Shown here: positions 1-6,887 of the stretch, in pieces
How the letters are laid out: the number at the start of each line of letters is the position of its first letter
Numbering within the stretch: the first letter of the stretch is position 1
Assembly: GCA_023249695.1 (NCBI GenBank)
Contig: JAHFCD010000013.1
Coordinates: 1-12,301, forward strand
Direction of reading: 5' to 3'
Source: Elusimicrobiota bacterium
Lineage (GTDB): Bacteria; Elusimicrobiota; Elusimicrobia; UBA1565; UBA9628
Length of the DNA stretch: 12,301 nt
Program-made: the position numbers and the translations under genes
The notes under the pieces: generated by a model
Database searches by the model: none
The model's input: the letters and a program-made list of their open reading frames with translations, nothing else
What the model was told of the DNA's origin: nothing

Positions 1-2172
1 CGGAGGAATGGCCACGGCCGGCAGGCGGTAGGCCTTCTCGAATTCCGCCGTCGTTCCGTCGAGCGTCCCGGAGATGCCCGACAGCTTGCCGTAAAGCCGG
101 AAGTAGGCGTCCAGGCTGATGTGCGAGGAGAGCCGGTAGTCGTCCTCCGGCTCGAGGCCTTCCTTGACCTCGACGAAGCGGTGCAGGCCGTCCTCCCAGG
201 AGCGCCCATGCATGAGGCGGCCGGTGTGGGGATCCAGGATCACGGCGCGCTTCATCACGACGGCGTAGTCGCGGTCGAGCGCGAGCAGGTGCCGCGCCTT
301 GAGGGCGTTGCGCGCGTACAGGGGAAGATTCTTCCAGCGCGCGAAGCGAGGATCGGCGGCGCGCAGCGCCTCCAGGAACTTCTCGGCCTTCGGCAGCAAG
401 GCGGCCTCTCCGCGCTTCTCGTCCACGGTGAAATCCTCGCCGAGCTTCCACTGGCCGGTGAGCGCGTAGACGAAGGCGTAGTCCATCTCGGCCTCCGGAC
501 GTCGCGAGACGATGCGGAAATCGCTGTCGGCCTCCTCCATCATCGCCGCGTCGACCTCGTCGACGATGGCGAAGCCCCGGGGCCGCCCCCGCCGCGTCTG
601 CTTGAGCCGCGAGGCGGCGTCCTGATCGAAGAGGTGGTCGAAGATGAAGCCGTTCGTGTGGCCGTAGACGACGTCGGCTTTCCGGTACAGCTCGGCGCGG
701 GAGACGCGGGCGAGCGTTCGCTCGGACTCGTGGCGGCTGCGGCGGGTGTCGCCCGAGAACACATACGCCTCGTTGCGTCCCTCGAGCGCGCCGACCGTCA
801 GGCCGAGCAGGCCCAGCGGGCGGCCGATCTCGTCGGCGTCGCGCACCGCCAGGTAGGGGTTGAAGGTGTACACGTCCACGGGCCCGTCGAGCGCGCCCAG
901 ATAAGCGGCCAGGCCGATCGAGAGCGTCTTGCCTTCGCCGGTTTTCTGCTCCACGGCGCGGCAGAGGTGAAGGGCGACGGCGGCGGCGATCTGCTCCGGA
1001 TACGGCCGCTTGCCGAGCGTGCGGGCCATTGCCTCGGCGGCCAGCGCGAAGGCCTCGGGCAGGAGCGCCTCCGGGCTTTCGCCCGCGCGCCGGCGGCTCT
1101 TGAGCTTCGCCGTCTCGCCGCGCAGCTCCTCCGCGGAGAAGGCCGCGTAGCGCGGCACCAGCGCGAGCGTCTCCCGCGTGAGGCGGCGAACGGCGTCCGC
1201 GTCCTCGGCGGACGCCTCCAGGCCTTTCAGCGCGGCGTCGGCCTCGGCGAGCGCGGCGCGCAGGTCGAGCGCGGCGAGCGCCTTCCAGCCCAGGCCTTCC
1301 TTGGCCGCGCGCGCCTTGCTCCACGCGCGCCATTCGTCGCGCGCGTGCGAGCCGTCGCTGACGCCCGATTCGCCGACGAAGCCGCGGGCCTTGAACGGCA
1401 GCAGGTTCGTGACGCCGAAGAAGGCGTTGACGACGGCGTAGGACCAGAGCGCGACTTTGAGCGGCGCGGGCGCGCCGGGCGAGAGGAGAAGCGCCGTCGC
1501 CGCCGCCGCCGAGAAAAGAAAGTTGAACGCCGGCCCGGCCACGCTGATCAGGAGCTGCTTCGGAAAGCTCAGCGAGTCGTGATCCGCGATCAGCACCTTC
1601 TCGACCTTGATCTCGGCGCTCCGTCCCGACGCGCGCGCGGCGAGGAAGTGGCCGAGCTCGTGCACGGAGGAGCTCAGCGGCATGATCGCCGCCAGGGCCA
1701 GCGCCGGCCCCCAGAACGACCGCGACGCGCTCTCGGCGACGACCGGGCTCTCGTCGGCGGCCGGTTCTTGCGATCCCGTGTAGAGCCGAGCGAGCGCCTC
1801 GGGCGCCTGGCTCGGGTCGGCGAGGCGCGGGACCGCGGCCGCGAGCGCGGCCCGGGCGTCCGGCGCCCGCTCCAAGGCCGGGGCCGGTTTCGGATCCACG
1901 GCGGGCATCGTCTTCGCGGCCGCCGCGACGGGCTTGAACGGGGCGACGAGCGAGGGGGCGAGGGCGGGCGCGGGCGCGGAGAGGCTGGGTGCCATGAGCG
2001 CCGGCAGCGGCGCTCCCAGGCTCAGGCTCGGAGGCGTGATCAGAGTCTGAGGAAACACGAACGAGCGAGCGTCCGGCGCTGCCTCGATATGGACGGTCGC
2101 GGCCGACGACCAGCCGGGCGCGAGAAGGCAGGCGGACAGCACCACCGCCAAAGAGCGGCGCAAAGCGAACAT
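1..2172 (-). CDS. Signal peptide + M50 metallopeptidase + SecA-like DEAD motor fusion (partial, C-terminus off the left edge)
   Basis: The open frame runs from ATG at 2172 to the window edge (724 codons, no stop). Residues 1-25 look like a signal peptide; an LSAC lipobox-like motif at 12-15 makes a lipoprotein possible. Residues 26-150 are a Pro/Ala-rich linker. Residues 153-260 carry three hydrophobic segments with site-2-protease (M50) motifs: HELGH at 171-175, AGPAFN at 212-217, NLLPF at 256-260 and SDG at 272-274, whose Asp would be the third zinc ligand. From about 380 it matches the SecA ATPase: Q-motif Gln394, Walker A TGEGKT at 411-416, YGHTNGFIFDHL like SecA YGTNNEYGFDYL, Walker B DEVD at 538-541, ILDPHTGR at 645-652, EDGLHRFVEVKEG, and KLSGISGTL like SecA KLAGMTGTA. 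With a cleaved signal and three membrane passes, the motor would lie in the cytoplasm. No Shine-Dalgarno sequence; a weak -10 (TATCAT) ends 6 nt before the ATG. The domain calls are firm; the joint function is unknown. Confidence 0.9.
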   Translation of the reverse strand, partial: MFALRRSLAVVLSACLLAPGWSSAATVHIEAAPDARSFVFPQTLITPPSLSLGAPLPALMAPSLSAPAPALAPSLVAPFKPVAAAAKTMPAVDPKPAPALERAPDARAALAAAVPRLADPSQAPEALARLYTGSQEPAADESPVVAESASRSFWGPALALAAIMPLSSSVHELGHFLAARASGRSAEIKVEKVLIADHDSLSFPKQLLISVAGPAFNFLFSAAAATALLLSPGAPAPLKVALWSYAVVNAFFGVTNLLPFKARGFVGESGVSDGSHARDEWRAWSKARAAKEGLGWKALAALDLRAALAEADAALKGLEASAEDADAVRRLTRETLALVPRYAAFSAEELRGETAKLKSRRRAGESPEALLPEAFALAAEAMARTLGKRPYPEQIAAAVALHLCRAVEQKTGEGKTLSIGLAAYLGALDGPVDVYTFNPYLAVRDADEIGRPLGLLGLTVGALEGRNEAYVFSGDTRRSRHESERTLARVSRAELYRKADVVYGHTNGFIFDHLFDQDAASRLKQTRRGRPRGFAIVDEVDAAMMEEADSDFRIVSRRPEAEMDYAFVYALTGQWKLGEDFTVDEKRGEAALLPKAEKFLEALRAADPRFARWKNLPLYARNALKARHLLALDRDYAVVMKRAVILDPHTGRLMHGRSWEDGLHRFVEVKEGLEPEDDYRLSSHISLDAYFRLYGKLSGISGTLDGTTAEFEKAYRLPAVAIPP

Positions 2173-2265
2173 CCGAGTATGATAACCGAGAACGGCCAAA
2201 ATGCCGGACGGCATTCGGCCCAGGGAGAAGGGGCAAACGGCCCGGGAGCAAAGTGAGTCCCACAG

Positions 2266-2298
2266 AAAAAGAGAAGCCCCCCATCGCTGGGGGGCTTC
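2266..2298 (-). terminator. Rho-independent terminator of the DUF4160/DUF2442 cassette
   Basis: A perfect 10-bp stem, GAAGCCCCCC (2273-2282) with GGGGGGCTTC (2289-2298), closes a 6-nt loop. Read on the minus strand it is followed by TCTTTTTC. It lies 26 nt past the DUF2442 stop codon and upstream of the SecA/M50 gene, so it insulates that gene from the cassette. Confidence 0.9.
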
Positions 2299-2324
2299 AT
2301 TGTTTCGAGCGCAAAAGCACTTCC

Positions 2325-2657
2325 CTACTTGATCGGTTTTCGACCCTTCCTGCCTGAAAGCGCCTTAATTTGGCCGTCGGCCACCAAGGTTTCGTCCAAC
2401 TCGTAGACCAAGGGGTATTTCTCGGGCTGACGGAGGGATTCCAATTCCAGGTCCACATCCAGATCGGGCCAATGCAGATGCGTCCCGTGAAGCAGCTTGA
2501 GATTGTATATCGCGGCCAGCTTGGCTTCTTTGAACCATGGATAGTCCGTATGCGCCAAGAAATATTCCTTTCCCTGAACGAGCAGCCATAGCCCGTTTCT
2601 GGAGATGTTTTGGACCTCAGCGGAGAAAGTGTTTTTTCCAGGCGCGGACGATCGCAT
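2325..2657 (-). CDS. DUF2442 domain protein
   Basis: This 110-residue protein contains the DUF2442 pattern: ISRNGLWLLVQGKEYFLA near the N-terminus, then DYPWFKEAK, and the hallmark LLHGTHLHWPDLDVDLELESL (residues 56-76), followed by a charged tail ending GRKGRKPIK. DUF2442 proteins are small and often encoded beside DUF4160 proteins. The pair has been proposed to be a toxin-antitoxin module, but I know of no demonstrated activity for this form. Here the ATG lies 41 nt inside the upstream DUF4160 gene in another frame, so translation is probably coupled. The gene is AT-richer than its neighbours, which fits mobile-cassette behaviour. The family call is good; the role is inference. Confidence 0.85.
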   Translation of the reverse strand: MRSSAPGKNTFSAEVQNISRNGLWLLVQGKEYFLAHTDYPWFKEAKLAAIYNLKLLHGTHLHWPDLDVDLELESLRQPEKYPLVYELDETLVADGQIKALSGRKGRKPIK

Positions 2658-2856
2658 CTTCGTGCTCCTCGACGACTCTCTGCAGTTCCTTCAAGACTCT
2701 TGGCGAAAGGCCATGGTGCTGATTCAGCGCTATGATGGGCTCGAGCCAGAATTTCGCTTCTCCATCCGGGCAGGAAACATGGACATGGATGCGATCCTCT
2801 TTGCGGGAAAAGAAAAAGAATCGGAAGCTTTTATAGCGAAAAACCGTCGGACTCGT
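2617..2856 (-). CDS. DUF4160 domain protein with a non-canonical ACG start (or start-codon-loss allele)
   Basis: The frame upstream of and overlapping the DUF2442 gene encodes 79 residues: SPTVFRYKSFRFFFFSRKED, then RIHVHVSCPDGEAKFWLEP, then ALNQHHGLSPRVLKELQRVV, ending AWKKHFLR before TGA at 2619-2617. This is the DUF4160 signature (RFFF-S near the N-terminus, HVHV, KFWLEP, a C-terminal helix pair) over nearly the whole usual length. Relatives start M-[S]-P-T-V; at the Met position this gene has ACG (2856-2854). The frame has no ATG, GTG or TTG start between a good promoter and the domain. Either ACG initiates weakly or the start has mutated. It probably forms an operon and functional pair with the overlapping DUF2442 gene. 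Confidence 0.75.
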   Translation of the reverse strand, partial: TSPTVFRYKSFRFFFFSRKEDRIHVHVSCPDGEAKFWLEPIIALNQHHGLSPRVLKELQRVVEEHEDAIVRAWKKHFLR

Positions 2857-2868
2857 CGTATACGGGAA

Positions 2869-2897
2869 AGTATAACAGGCCCCCCCATGTCGAACAA
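2869..2897 (-). promoter_or_regulatory. Sigma-70-type promoter of the DUF4160/DUF2442 cassette
   Basis: On the minus strand, -35 TTGTTC (2897-2892) and -10 TATACT (2874-2869) are separated by exactly 17 bp. The -10 ends 12 nt before the ACG codon, predicting a leader of only a few nucleotides. Confidence 0.6.
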
Positions 2898-2938
2898 GAG
2901 GCGTGGAGGACCCGCCGAAAGAAGATTTCCCCTCGTCC

Positions 2939-3907
2939 CTAAACGCGGCGGGAGCCGCGGCCCTGGGAGGCGAAGGCGCGGGCGAGGTCGGTGCCGCGGC
3001 GGCGCACGCCCGCCTTGCCCGACTTCATCTGGAACATCGCGGCGTCGGCCGTGCGCACGAACTCGGACGCGTCGCCCGACTTCGGCAGCTGCGCCACGCC
3101 CCAGCTCGCGGTGACGCCGTCCTTGGCCAGGGGCGCCGCGGCCTTGACGATGCGGCGCGCGACGGTTTTGCCCCGGGCCGCGGTCGTGCCCGGCAAGAGC
3201 AGGACGAATTCGTCTCCGCCGTAGCGGAAGCAGAGGTCCACCTCGCGGCGCACGCTGTCGCCGACGGCGACTCCGAAGGCCCGGAGGATGCGGTCGCCCT
3301 CGAGGTGGCCGAGCGTGTCGTTGACCTGCTTGAAGCCGTCGAGGTCGAACACGATCATCGAGAGGGGATCGCCCTGGCGGCGTGAGCGCGCGGCCTCTTC
3401 GCGCAGGCGGTCGTGGAAATGACGCTGGTTGTAGAGCCCGGTGAGATCGTCGGTGCGGGTCATCTCGCGCAGGCGCCGTTCGAGCTCGACGCGGTCGCTG
3501 ATGTCCTTGGCGATGCCGAGCGTGCCGATCACGCGGCCGCGGGCGTCCTTCAGGAAAGAGAGGGACATGCTGACGTGAAGCGTCCGGCCGCCCGAGGCCT
3601 TCATGCGCGTCTCGTGGTTGTGCACGCGGCCGTCGGGGCTCGCGCGCAGGAGCTTCATGAGACGTTCCGCCTCGACGCGGCCTTCGACGTAGAAATCGTG
3701 GGCGGGGCGGCCGGCGGCCTTCTCCGCGGAGAGCCCGAGCATCGCCTCGGCGCCGGGAGAGAAATAGATGACCCGGCCCGTGACGTCGGTCGTGCAGATG
3801 AGGTCGCCGGAGGAGGCCACGATGGCCTCGAAGTACTCCTTGACGCGGATGAAGTCGGTCGAGAGCGCGATCAGCGGCCCGTGGGCTCGCTGGTTGATGA
3901 AGGCCAT
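2939..3907 (-). CDS. PAS-GGDEF diguanylate cyclase
   Basis: Predicted to make cyclic di-GMP from two GTP. A PAS sensor domain occupies about residues 22-140 (DLICTTDVTGRVIYFS to GTLGIAKDIS). A short linker helix (ELERRLREMTRTDDLTGLYN) leads to the GGDEF domain at 150-300. The active-site motif GGDEF is intact at 230-234, metal-site Asp188 lies in FDLDGFK, and an RxxD inhibitory site (REVD, 221-224) sits five residues upstream, so product feedback inhibition is expected. There is no membrane segment, so the protein is cytosolic. The ATG follows AGGTGAT, a plausible ribosome site that also abuts a -10-like TTAAAT. It lies just downstream of the receiver gene, and the two may share a signalling pathway. 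Confidence 0.93.
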   Translation of the reverse strand: MAFINQRAHGPLIALSTDFIRVKEYFEAIVASSGDLICTTDVTGRVIYFSPGAEAMLGLSAEKAAGRPAHDFYVEGRVEAERLMKLLRASPDGRVHNHETRMKASGGRTLHVSMSLSFLKDARGRVIGTLGIAKDISDRVELERRLREMTRTDDLTGLYNQRHFHDRLREEAARSRRQGDPLSMIVFDLDGFKQVNDTLGHLEGDRILRAFGVAVGDSVRREVDLCFRYGGDEFVLLLPGTTAARGKTVARRIVKAAAPLAKDGVTASWGVAQLPKSGDASEFVRTADAAMFQMKSGKAGVRRRGTDLARAFASQGRGSRRV

Positions 3908-3997
3908 ATCACCTATTTAACCGGATTTGCGCGCGGCAAACAGGGGCGTAGGTCCCGACGGGCGGGGGGTCAAAGGACCCAGGCGTAATGACGACAG

Positions 3998-4396
3998 TTA
4001 CTGCTTTTTGCGGCGTTCGAGAGCGGCGAAGGTGCGCTCGATCTTGGCCTTGAGCGCGTCGATCTCGATGGGCTTGACCATGTAGTCGACCGCGCCGAAG
4101 AGGAGGGCGTCGTTGAGCGTGCCCGCGTCGGCCAGGCCCGAGACCACGATGATCGGAATGTCCGAGGTCTTCGCGTCGGCGCGCAGCTCGCGCGTGAAGC
4201 TGATGCCGTCCTGCTCGGGCATCATGATGTCCATCAGGATGATGTCGGGATGGCGCTGGGCCAGGGCCTCGCGGGCCTTTTGGGCGCTCGGCGCGCACTC
4301 CACGTCGAAGCCGGTCATGCGCAGGGCCTGCTCGTAGAACTCGCAGATGGACGCGTCGTCGTCGACGGCGAGGACGCGCTTTTTAGCGTTTGCCAT
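3998..4396 (-). CDS. Single-domain response regulator (CheY-like receiver)
   Basis: This 132-residue protein is one receiver domain with no output domain. It has acidic residues at 12-14 (VDDD), phospho-acceptor Asp56 in ILMDIMMP, Ser86 (IVVSG) at the Thr/Ser switch position and Lys108 in MVKP. All catalytic residues are present, so phosphorylation by a histidine kinase is expected; no kinase is in the window. The C-terminus is a Lys/Arg-rich helix. The start overlaps the 3' end of the MauE-like gene by 14 nt, but a separate promoter lies inside that gene. There is no Shine-Dalgarno sequence. A functional link to the downstream PAS-GGDEF protein is plausible but unproven. Confidence 0.92.
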   Translation of the reverse strand: MANAKKRVLAVDDDASICEFYEQALRMTGFDVECAPSAQKAREALAQRHPDIILMDIMMPEQDGISFTRELRADAKTSDIPIIVVSGLADAGTLNDALLFGAVDYMVKPIEIDALKAKIERTFAALERRKKQ

Positions 4397-4865
4397 TGGT
4401 CGGGCCAGTATAACCGCCTTCCGCCCAGCTGTCCAGGCTCAGGCTCGCCGGCGCCGATTTCCACGCCAGGAAGCACAGGGCCAGCATGAGCGAGTCGAAC
4501 AGGCTGGCCTGGAGCGGCGTGAAGTGCACGGCGTCGCCGAAGCAGCCGCAGTTGGGGAGCGGGATGCCTTTGAGCTGAACCGAGGCGAGCGCGAAGAGGA
4601 ACGCGGCGAACAAGGCCCCGCAGGAGATCGCGGCGGCGCGCAGGCGCAGGCCGAAGATCAGGGACCAGCCCAGGAGCATCTCGACCCAGGGCAGGAAGGC
4701 GGCGGCCGTCAGGATCATTTCCCGGGGCAGGAGGTCGTAGGAGCCGATCACGATCGCGAACTCCTCGGCGGGGCCGGCCGCCTTGGTGGCGCCGGCGTAG
4801 ACGAGGACGGCGCCGACGAGGACGCGCGCGGCGAGGCCAAGGGCGGGCGGAATCTCGACCTTCAT
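4383..4865 (-). CDS. MauE/DoxX-like membrane redox protein
   Basis: This 160-residue integral membrane protein has about four hydrophobic helices (near residues 9-30, 50-72, 76-96 and 115-136). The key motif is PNCGCFGD at 104-111: the CGCFG signature of the MauE branch of the DoxX-like superfamily, whose cysteines are thought to exchange disulfides with a thioredoxin-fold partner. The start ATG overlaps the stop of the DsbA-like gene (ATGA, 4865-4862), so the two are translationally coupled. Together they suggest a periplasmic disulfide-exchange pair, with this protein possibly recycling the thioredoxin, by analogy with DsbB. The soluble tail after residue 136 has no recognisable domain and its coding sequence contains the receiver gene's promoter. 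Confidence 0.85.
   Translation of the reverse strand: MKVEIPPALGLAARVLVGAVLVYAGATKAAGPAEEFAIVIGSYDLLPREMILTAAAFLPWVEMLLGWSLIFGLRLRAAAISCGALFAAFLFALASVQLKGIPLPNCGCFGDAVHFTPLQASLFDSLMLALCFLAWKSAPASLSLDSWAEGGYTGPTNGKR
4407..4435 (-). promoter_or_regulatory. Promoter of the receiver-domain gene, inside the MauE-like gene
   Basis: On the minus strand, -35 TGGACA (4435-4430) and -10 TATACT (4412-4407) are separated by exactly 17 bp. The -10 ends 10 nt before the receiver ATG, so the mRNA would have a leader of about four nucleotides or fewer. It is one of the two best consensus matches in the window. Confidence 0.7.
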
Positions 4866-5500
4866 TTCTTCAGCTCCTTCTCGACGAACGGCGTGCCGCG
4901 CTCGGAGAGCTGCATCGCGCCGACGAAGCGCTTGCCGTTGATGAAGAACGTCGGCGTCGAGCCGACCCAGGCGTTCATGCCGTCCTTCGCGTCGGCGCTG
5001 ACGGCCTCGCCGGCGGCGGGATCCTTGCGGCACGCGCGCCAGGCGGGCTCGTCGAGCTTGACCTTTTTCGCGTAGGCGGACATCCGCTCCTCGGCCTTCT
5101 CGCTCGGCCATTCTTCCTGGTGGTCGTACAGCTCGTGGTGGTACTCCCAGAACTTGCCCTGGCGGCCGGCGCACTCCGCGGCGATGGCCCCGCTGCGCGC
5201 CCAGCGGTGCATGCGCTCGAGCGGGAAGTGCTTGAACACGAGGCGGACCTTGCCGTCGTAGAGCTTGAGCAGGGCGCGCATCGGCGGCTCGGCGATGCGG
5301 CAGGCCGGGCACTCGAAGTCCGAGAACTCGACGATGGTCACCTTCGCGTCGGCCGGGCCGAGCTTGCGGTATTCCGGCGCGTTGGAGGAGAAGGGGCGGC
5401 GATTGCCGCGAGCCGTGTAGAAGGAGGCCGCGGTCGCGGCGATCACGAGCGCGGCGGAGGCGATCAGGCGGGGCAGTCGGTCCATGGCGGGAAGGATCAT
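4862..5500 (-). CDS. DsbA-like thioredoxin-fold thiol oxidoreductase
   Basis: This 212-residue exported protein has an N-terminal hydrophobic segment (about residues 9-27) serving as signal peptide or anchor. The thioredoxin fold follows: VTIVEFSDFECPACR with active-site CPAC at 64-67, HFPLERMH, an inserted helical region (AAECAGRQGKFWEYHHELY), and the cis-proline loop STPTFFINGKRFVGA (Pro183). This is the DsbA/DsbG-like arrangement used for periplasmic disulfide formation. Cys110 and Cys157 are additional cysteines. ATG5500 is taken as the start; ATG5485 is equally possible, and neither has a Shine-Dalgarno sequence. The start lies 10 nt past the subtilase terminator stem, so expression needs read-through or a promoter within that T-rich segment. 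It overlaps the MauE-like gene by 4 nt. Confidence 0.9.
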   Translation of the reverse strand: MILPAMDRLPRLIASAALVIAATAASFYTARGNRRPFSSNAPEYRKLGPADAKVTIVEFSDFECPACRIAEPPMRALLKLYDGKVRLVFKHFPLERMHRWARSGAIAAECAGRQGKFWEYHHELYDHQEEWPSEKAEERMSAYAKKVKLDEPAWRACRKDPAAGEAVSADAKDGMNAWVGSTPTFFINGKRFVGAMQLSERGTPFVEKELKK

Positions 5501-5501
5501 A

Positions 5502-5543
5502 GAAAATAAAGCGCCCCCTTCACCGTTCGGCGAAGGGGGCGCT
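5502..5543 (-). terminator. Terminator after the subtilase gene
   Basis: A perfect 12-bp stem, AGCGCCCCCTTC (5510-5521) with GAAGGGGGCGCT (5532-5543), has a 10-nt loop. On the minus strand it is followed by TTTATTTTC. It begins 16 nt past the subtilase stop codon and ends at the start of the DsbA-like gene. Confidence 0.9.
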
Positions 5544-5559
5544 CCTTAATATCGAGCGT

Positions 5560-6783
5560 TTACTGGACGAGCTTGACGGCGCTGGGCAGGCCGGCGCCCT
5601 GGCCGATGTCGGGCACGCCCGCGAGCTTGGTGGACGCGGCCGCCAGGGCCGCGCGCGCCGCCTCCGGCGTCGCGCCTTTATGAGTCGCGACGTACAGCGC
5701 CGTCAGGCCGGCCACGTGCGGCGTGGCCATCGACGTCCCCGACAGCGTGTCGTAGCCGCCGCCCATGTAGGTGGACTTGACGGCCACTCCCGGGGCGATG
5801 ACCGCGACCTGCGGCCCGCGGCTCGAGAACGAGGCGAGCTTGTCCTTCGAGTCGGAGGCCGCGATCGCGATGGCCCCCGGGTACGCGGCGGGATAGCCCA
5901 CCGAGCCGCCGGAGTTCCCGGCCGCCGCGATGAGGATCACGCCGCCCTTGCGCATGGCTTCGACCGCGTCGGCCAAGGCCTGGTTGCCCGAGCTCGCTCC
6001 GAGGCTCATGCTGGCGACCTCCATCTTGTTCTCGACGGCCCACAGCATGCCGGCGATCACGTCGTCGAAGGTGCCGGACCCGTTCGCGTCGAGGACCTTC
6101 ACGCCGTACAGGTCGATCTGCGGCGCGACGCCGACCACGCCCTGATCGTCGTCCTTCGCGGCGATCGTGCCCGAGCAGTGCGTGCCGTGGCCGTTGTCGT
6201 CGTTGAAGGTCGCCGCGGTCGAGATCGCGTTCCAGCCGCCCTTGAGGATGCCCGAGAGCTCCGGGTGCGTCATGTCGATGCCCGTGTCGATGACCACGAG
6301 CTTGACGCCCTTGCCGCGCGACGTCGCCCAGGCGGCGGGCGCCTTGACGCGGGCTATGCCCCACGGCGTCTCCTGACCGGCCTGAGGAGCGGTCGGTTCG
6401 GGCTCCTCGGCCTGCTTCTTCTTGAGGGCCTCGATGCTTTTCATGATGCCGGAGGCCGAGGGAAGCGCGAAATCGGTTCCGCGCGCGTCGGCCATCTTGA
6501 GCCAATTGATCTTCGGGTCGAGGTCCACGCGCTTGACCTCGGCCAGCGCGCGCAGCTTGCTCTCCGCGATGCTGACCTGCGTCGGGTGCTCGATGACGAC
6601 CGCGTTGATCAGCGGCAGCTCGCGCACGACGATTCCGCCCGCGGCCTTGGCCAGCGCCACGCGCTGGGCCGGGCTCGTGCCCTGCTGGAAGACGACGATG
6701 CGGCGATCCGCGGCGGACGCCGCGGAGGAAAGACCCAGGAGCGACAGAGCCAGAAGCCCCGTCCATTTGATGTCTCGAACCAT
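5560..6783 (-). CDS. Secreted subtilisin-like serine protease (peptidase family S8)
   Basis: A 407-residue secreted protease. Residues 1-24 are a signal peptide (ALSLLGLSSAASA). Residues 26-95 resemble an I9 inhibitor propeptide (RRIVVFQQG to AEVKRVDLDP). A 40-residue linker leads to the catalytic domain at 140-405. The triad is complete: Asp166 (VVIDTGID), His199 (NGHGTH) and Ser351 (GTSMATPH), with oxyanion Asn290 (AAAGNSGG). There is no C-terminal extension. The frame stays open to an ATG at 6891, but the ATG at 6783 is chosen because GGAGGTG sits just upstream and the signal peptide starts there. It is one of few genes here with a clear Shine-Dalgarno sequence. It is autonomous, with its own terminator, and lies downstream of the DnaA-box inverted repeat. 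Confidence 0.95.
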   Translation of the reverse strand: MVRDIKWTGLLALSLLGLSSAASAADRRIVVFQQGTSPAQRVALAKAAGGIVVRELPLINAVVIEHPTQVSIAESKLRALAEVKRVDLDPKINWLKMADARGTDFALPSASGIMKSIEALKKKQAEEPEPTAPQAGQETPWGIARVKAPAAWATSRGKGVKLVVIDTGIDMTHPELSGILKGGWNAISTAATFNDDNGHGTHCSGTIAAKDDDQGVVGVAPQIDLYGVKVLDANGSGTFDDVIAGMLWAVENKMEVASMSLGASSGNQALADAVEAMRKGGVILIAAAGNSGGSVGYPAAYPGAIAIAASDSKDKLASFSSRGPQVAVIAPGVAVKSTYMGGGYDTLSGTSMATPHVAGLTALYVATHKGATPEAARAALAAASTKLAGVPDIGQGAGLPSAVKLVQ

Positions 6784-6887
6784 AACACCTCCAAACCATC
6801 TCGCCGCGACCCCTCGCGGCGCCCGACCAAAAACCATATAACATATTTCTAGGCCGCAAGTCCTATATCGATCTAGGCCCTTTGGCC

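Noticed and set aside
121..2256. Long plus-strand open frame of 711 codons
   Set aside because: It is the antisense shadow of the SecA/M50 gene in GC-rich DNA; its translation is Arg/Gly-rich with no motif, while the minus strand gives textbook SecA motifs.
4866..5312. N-terminal extension of the MauE-like protein (frame open to 5312)
   Set aside because: The extension is Arg/Pro-rich, overlaps the DsbA-like gene in another frame and has no domain; the ATG at 4865 with the ATGA overlap is the natural start.
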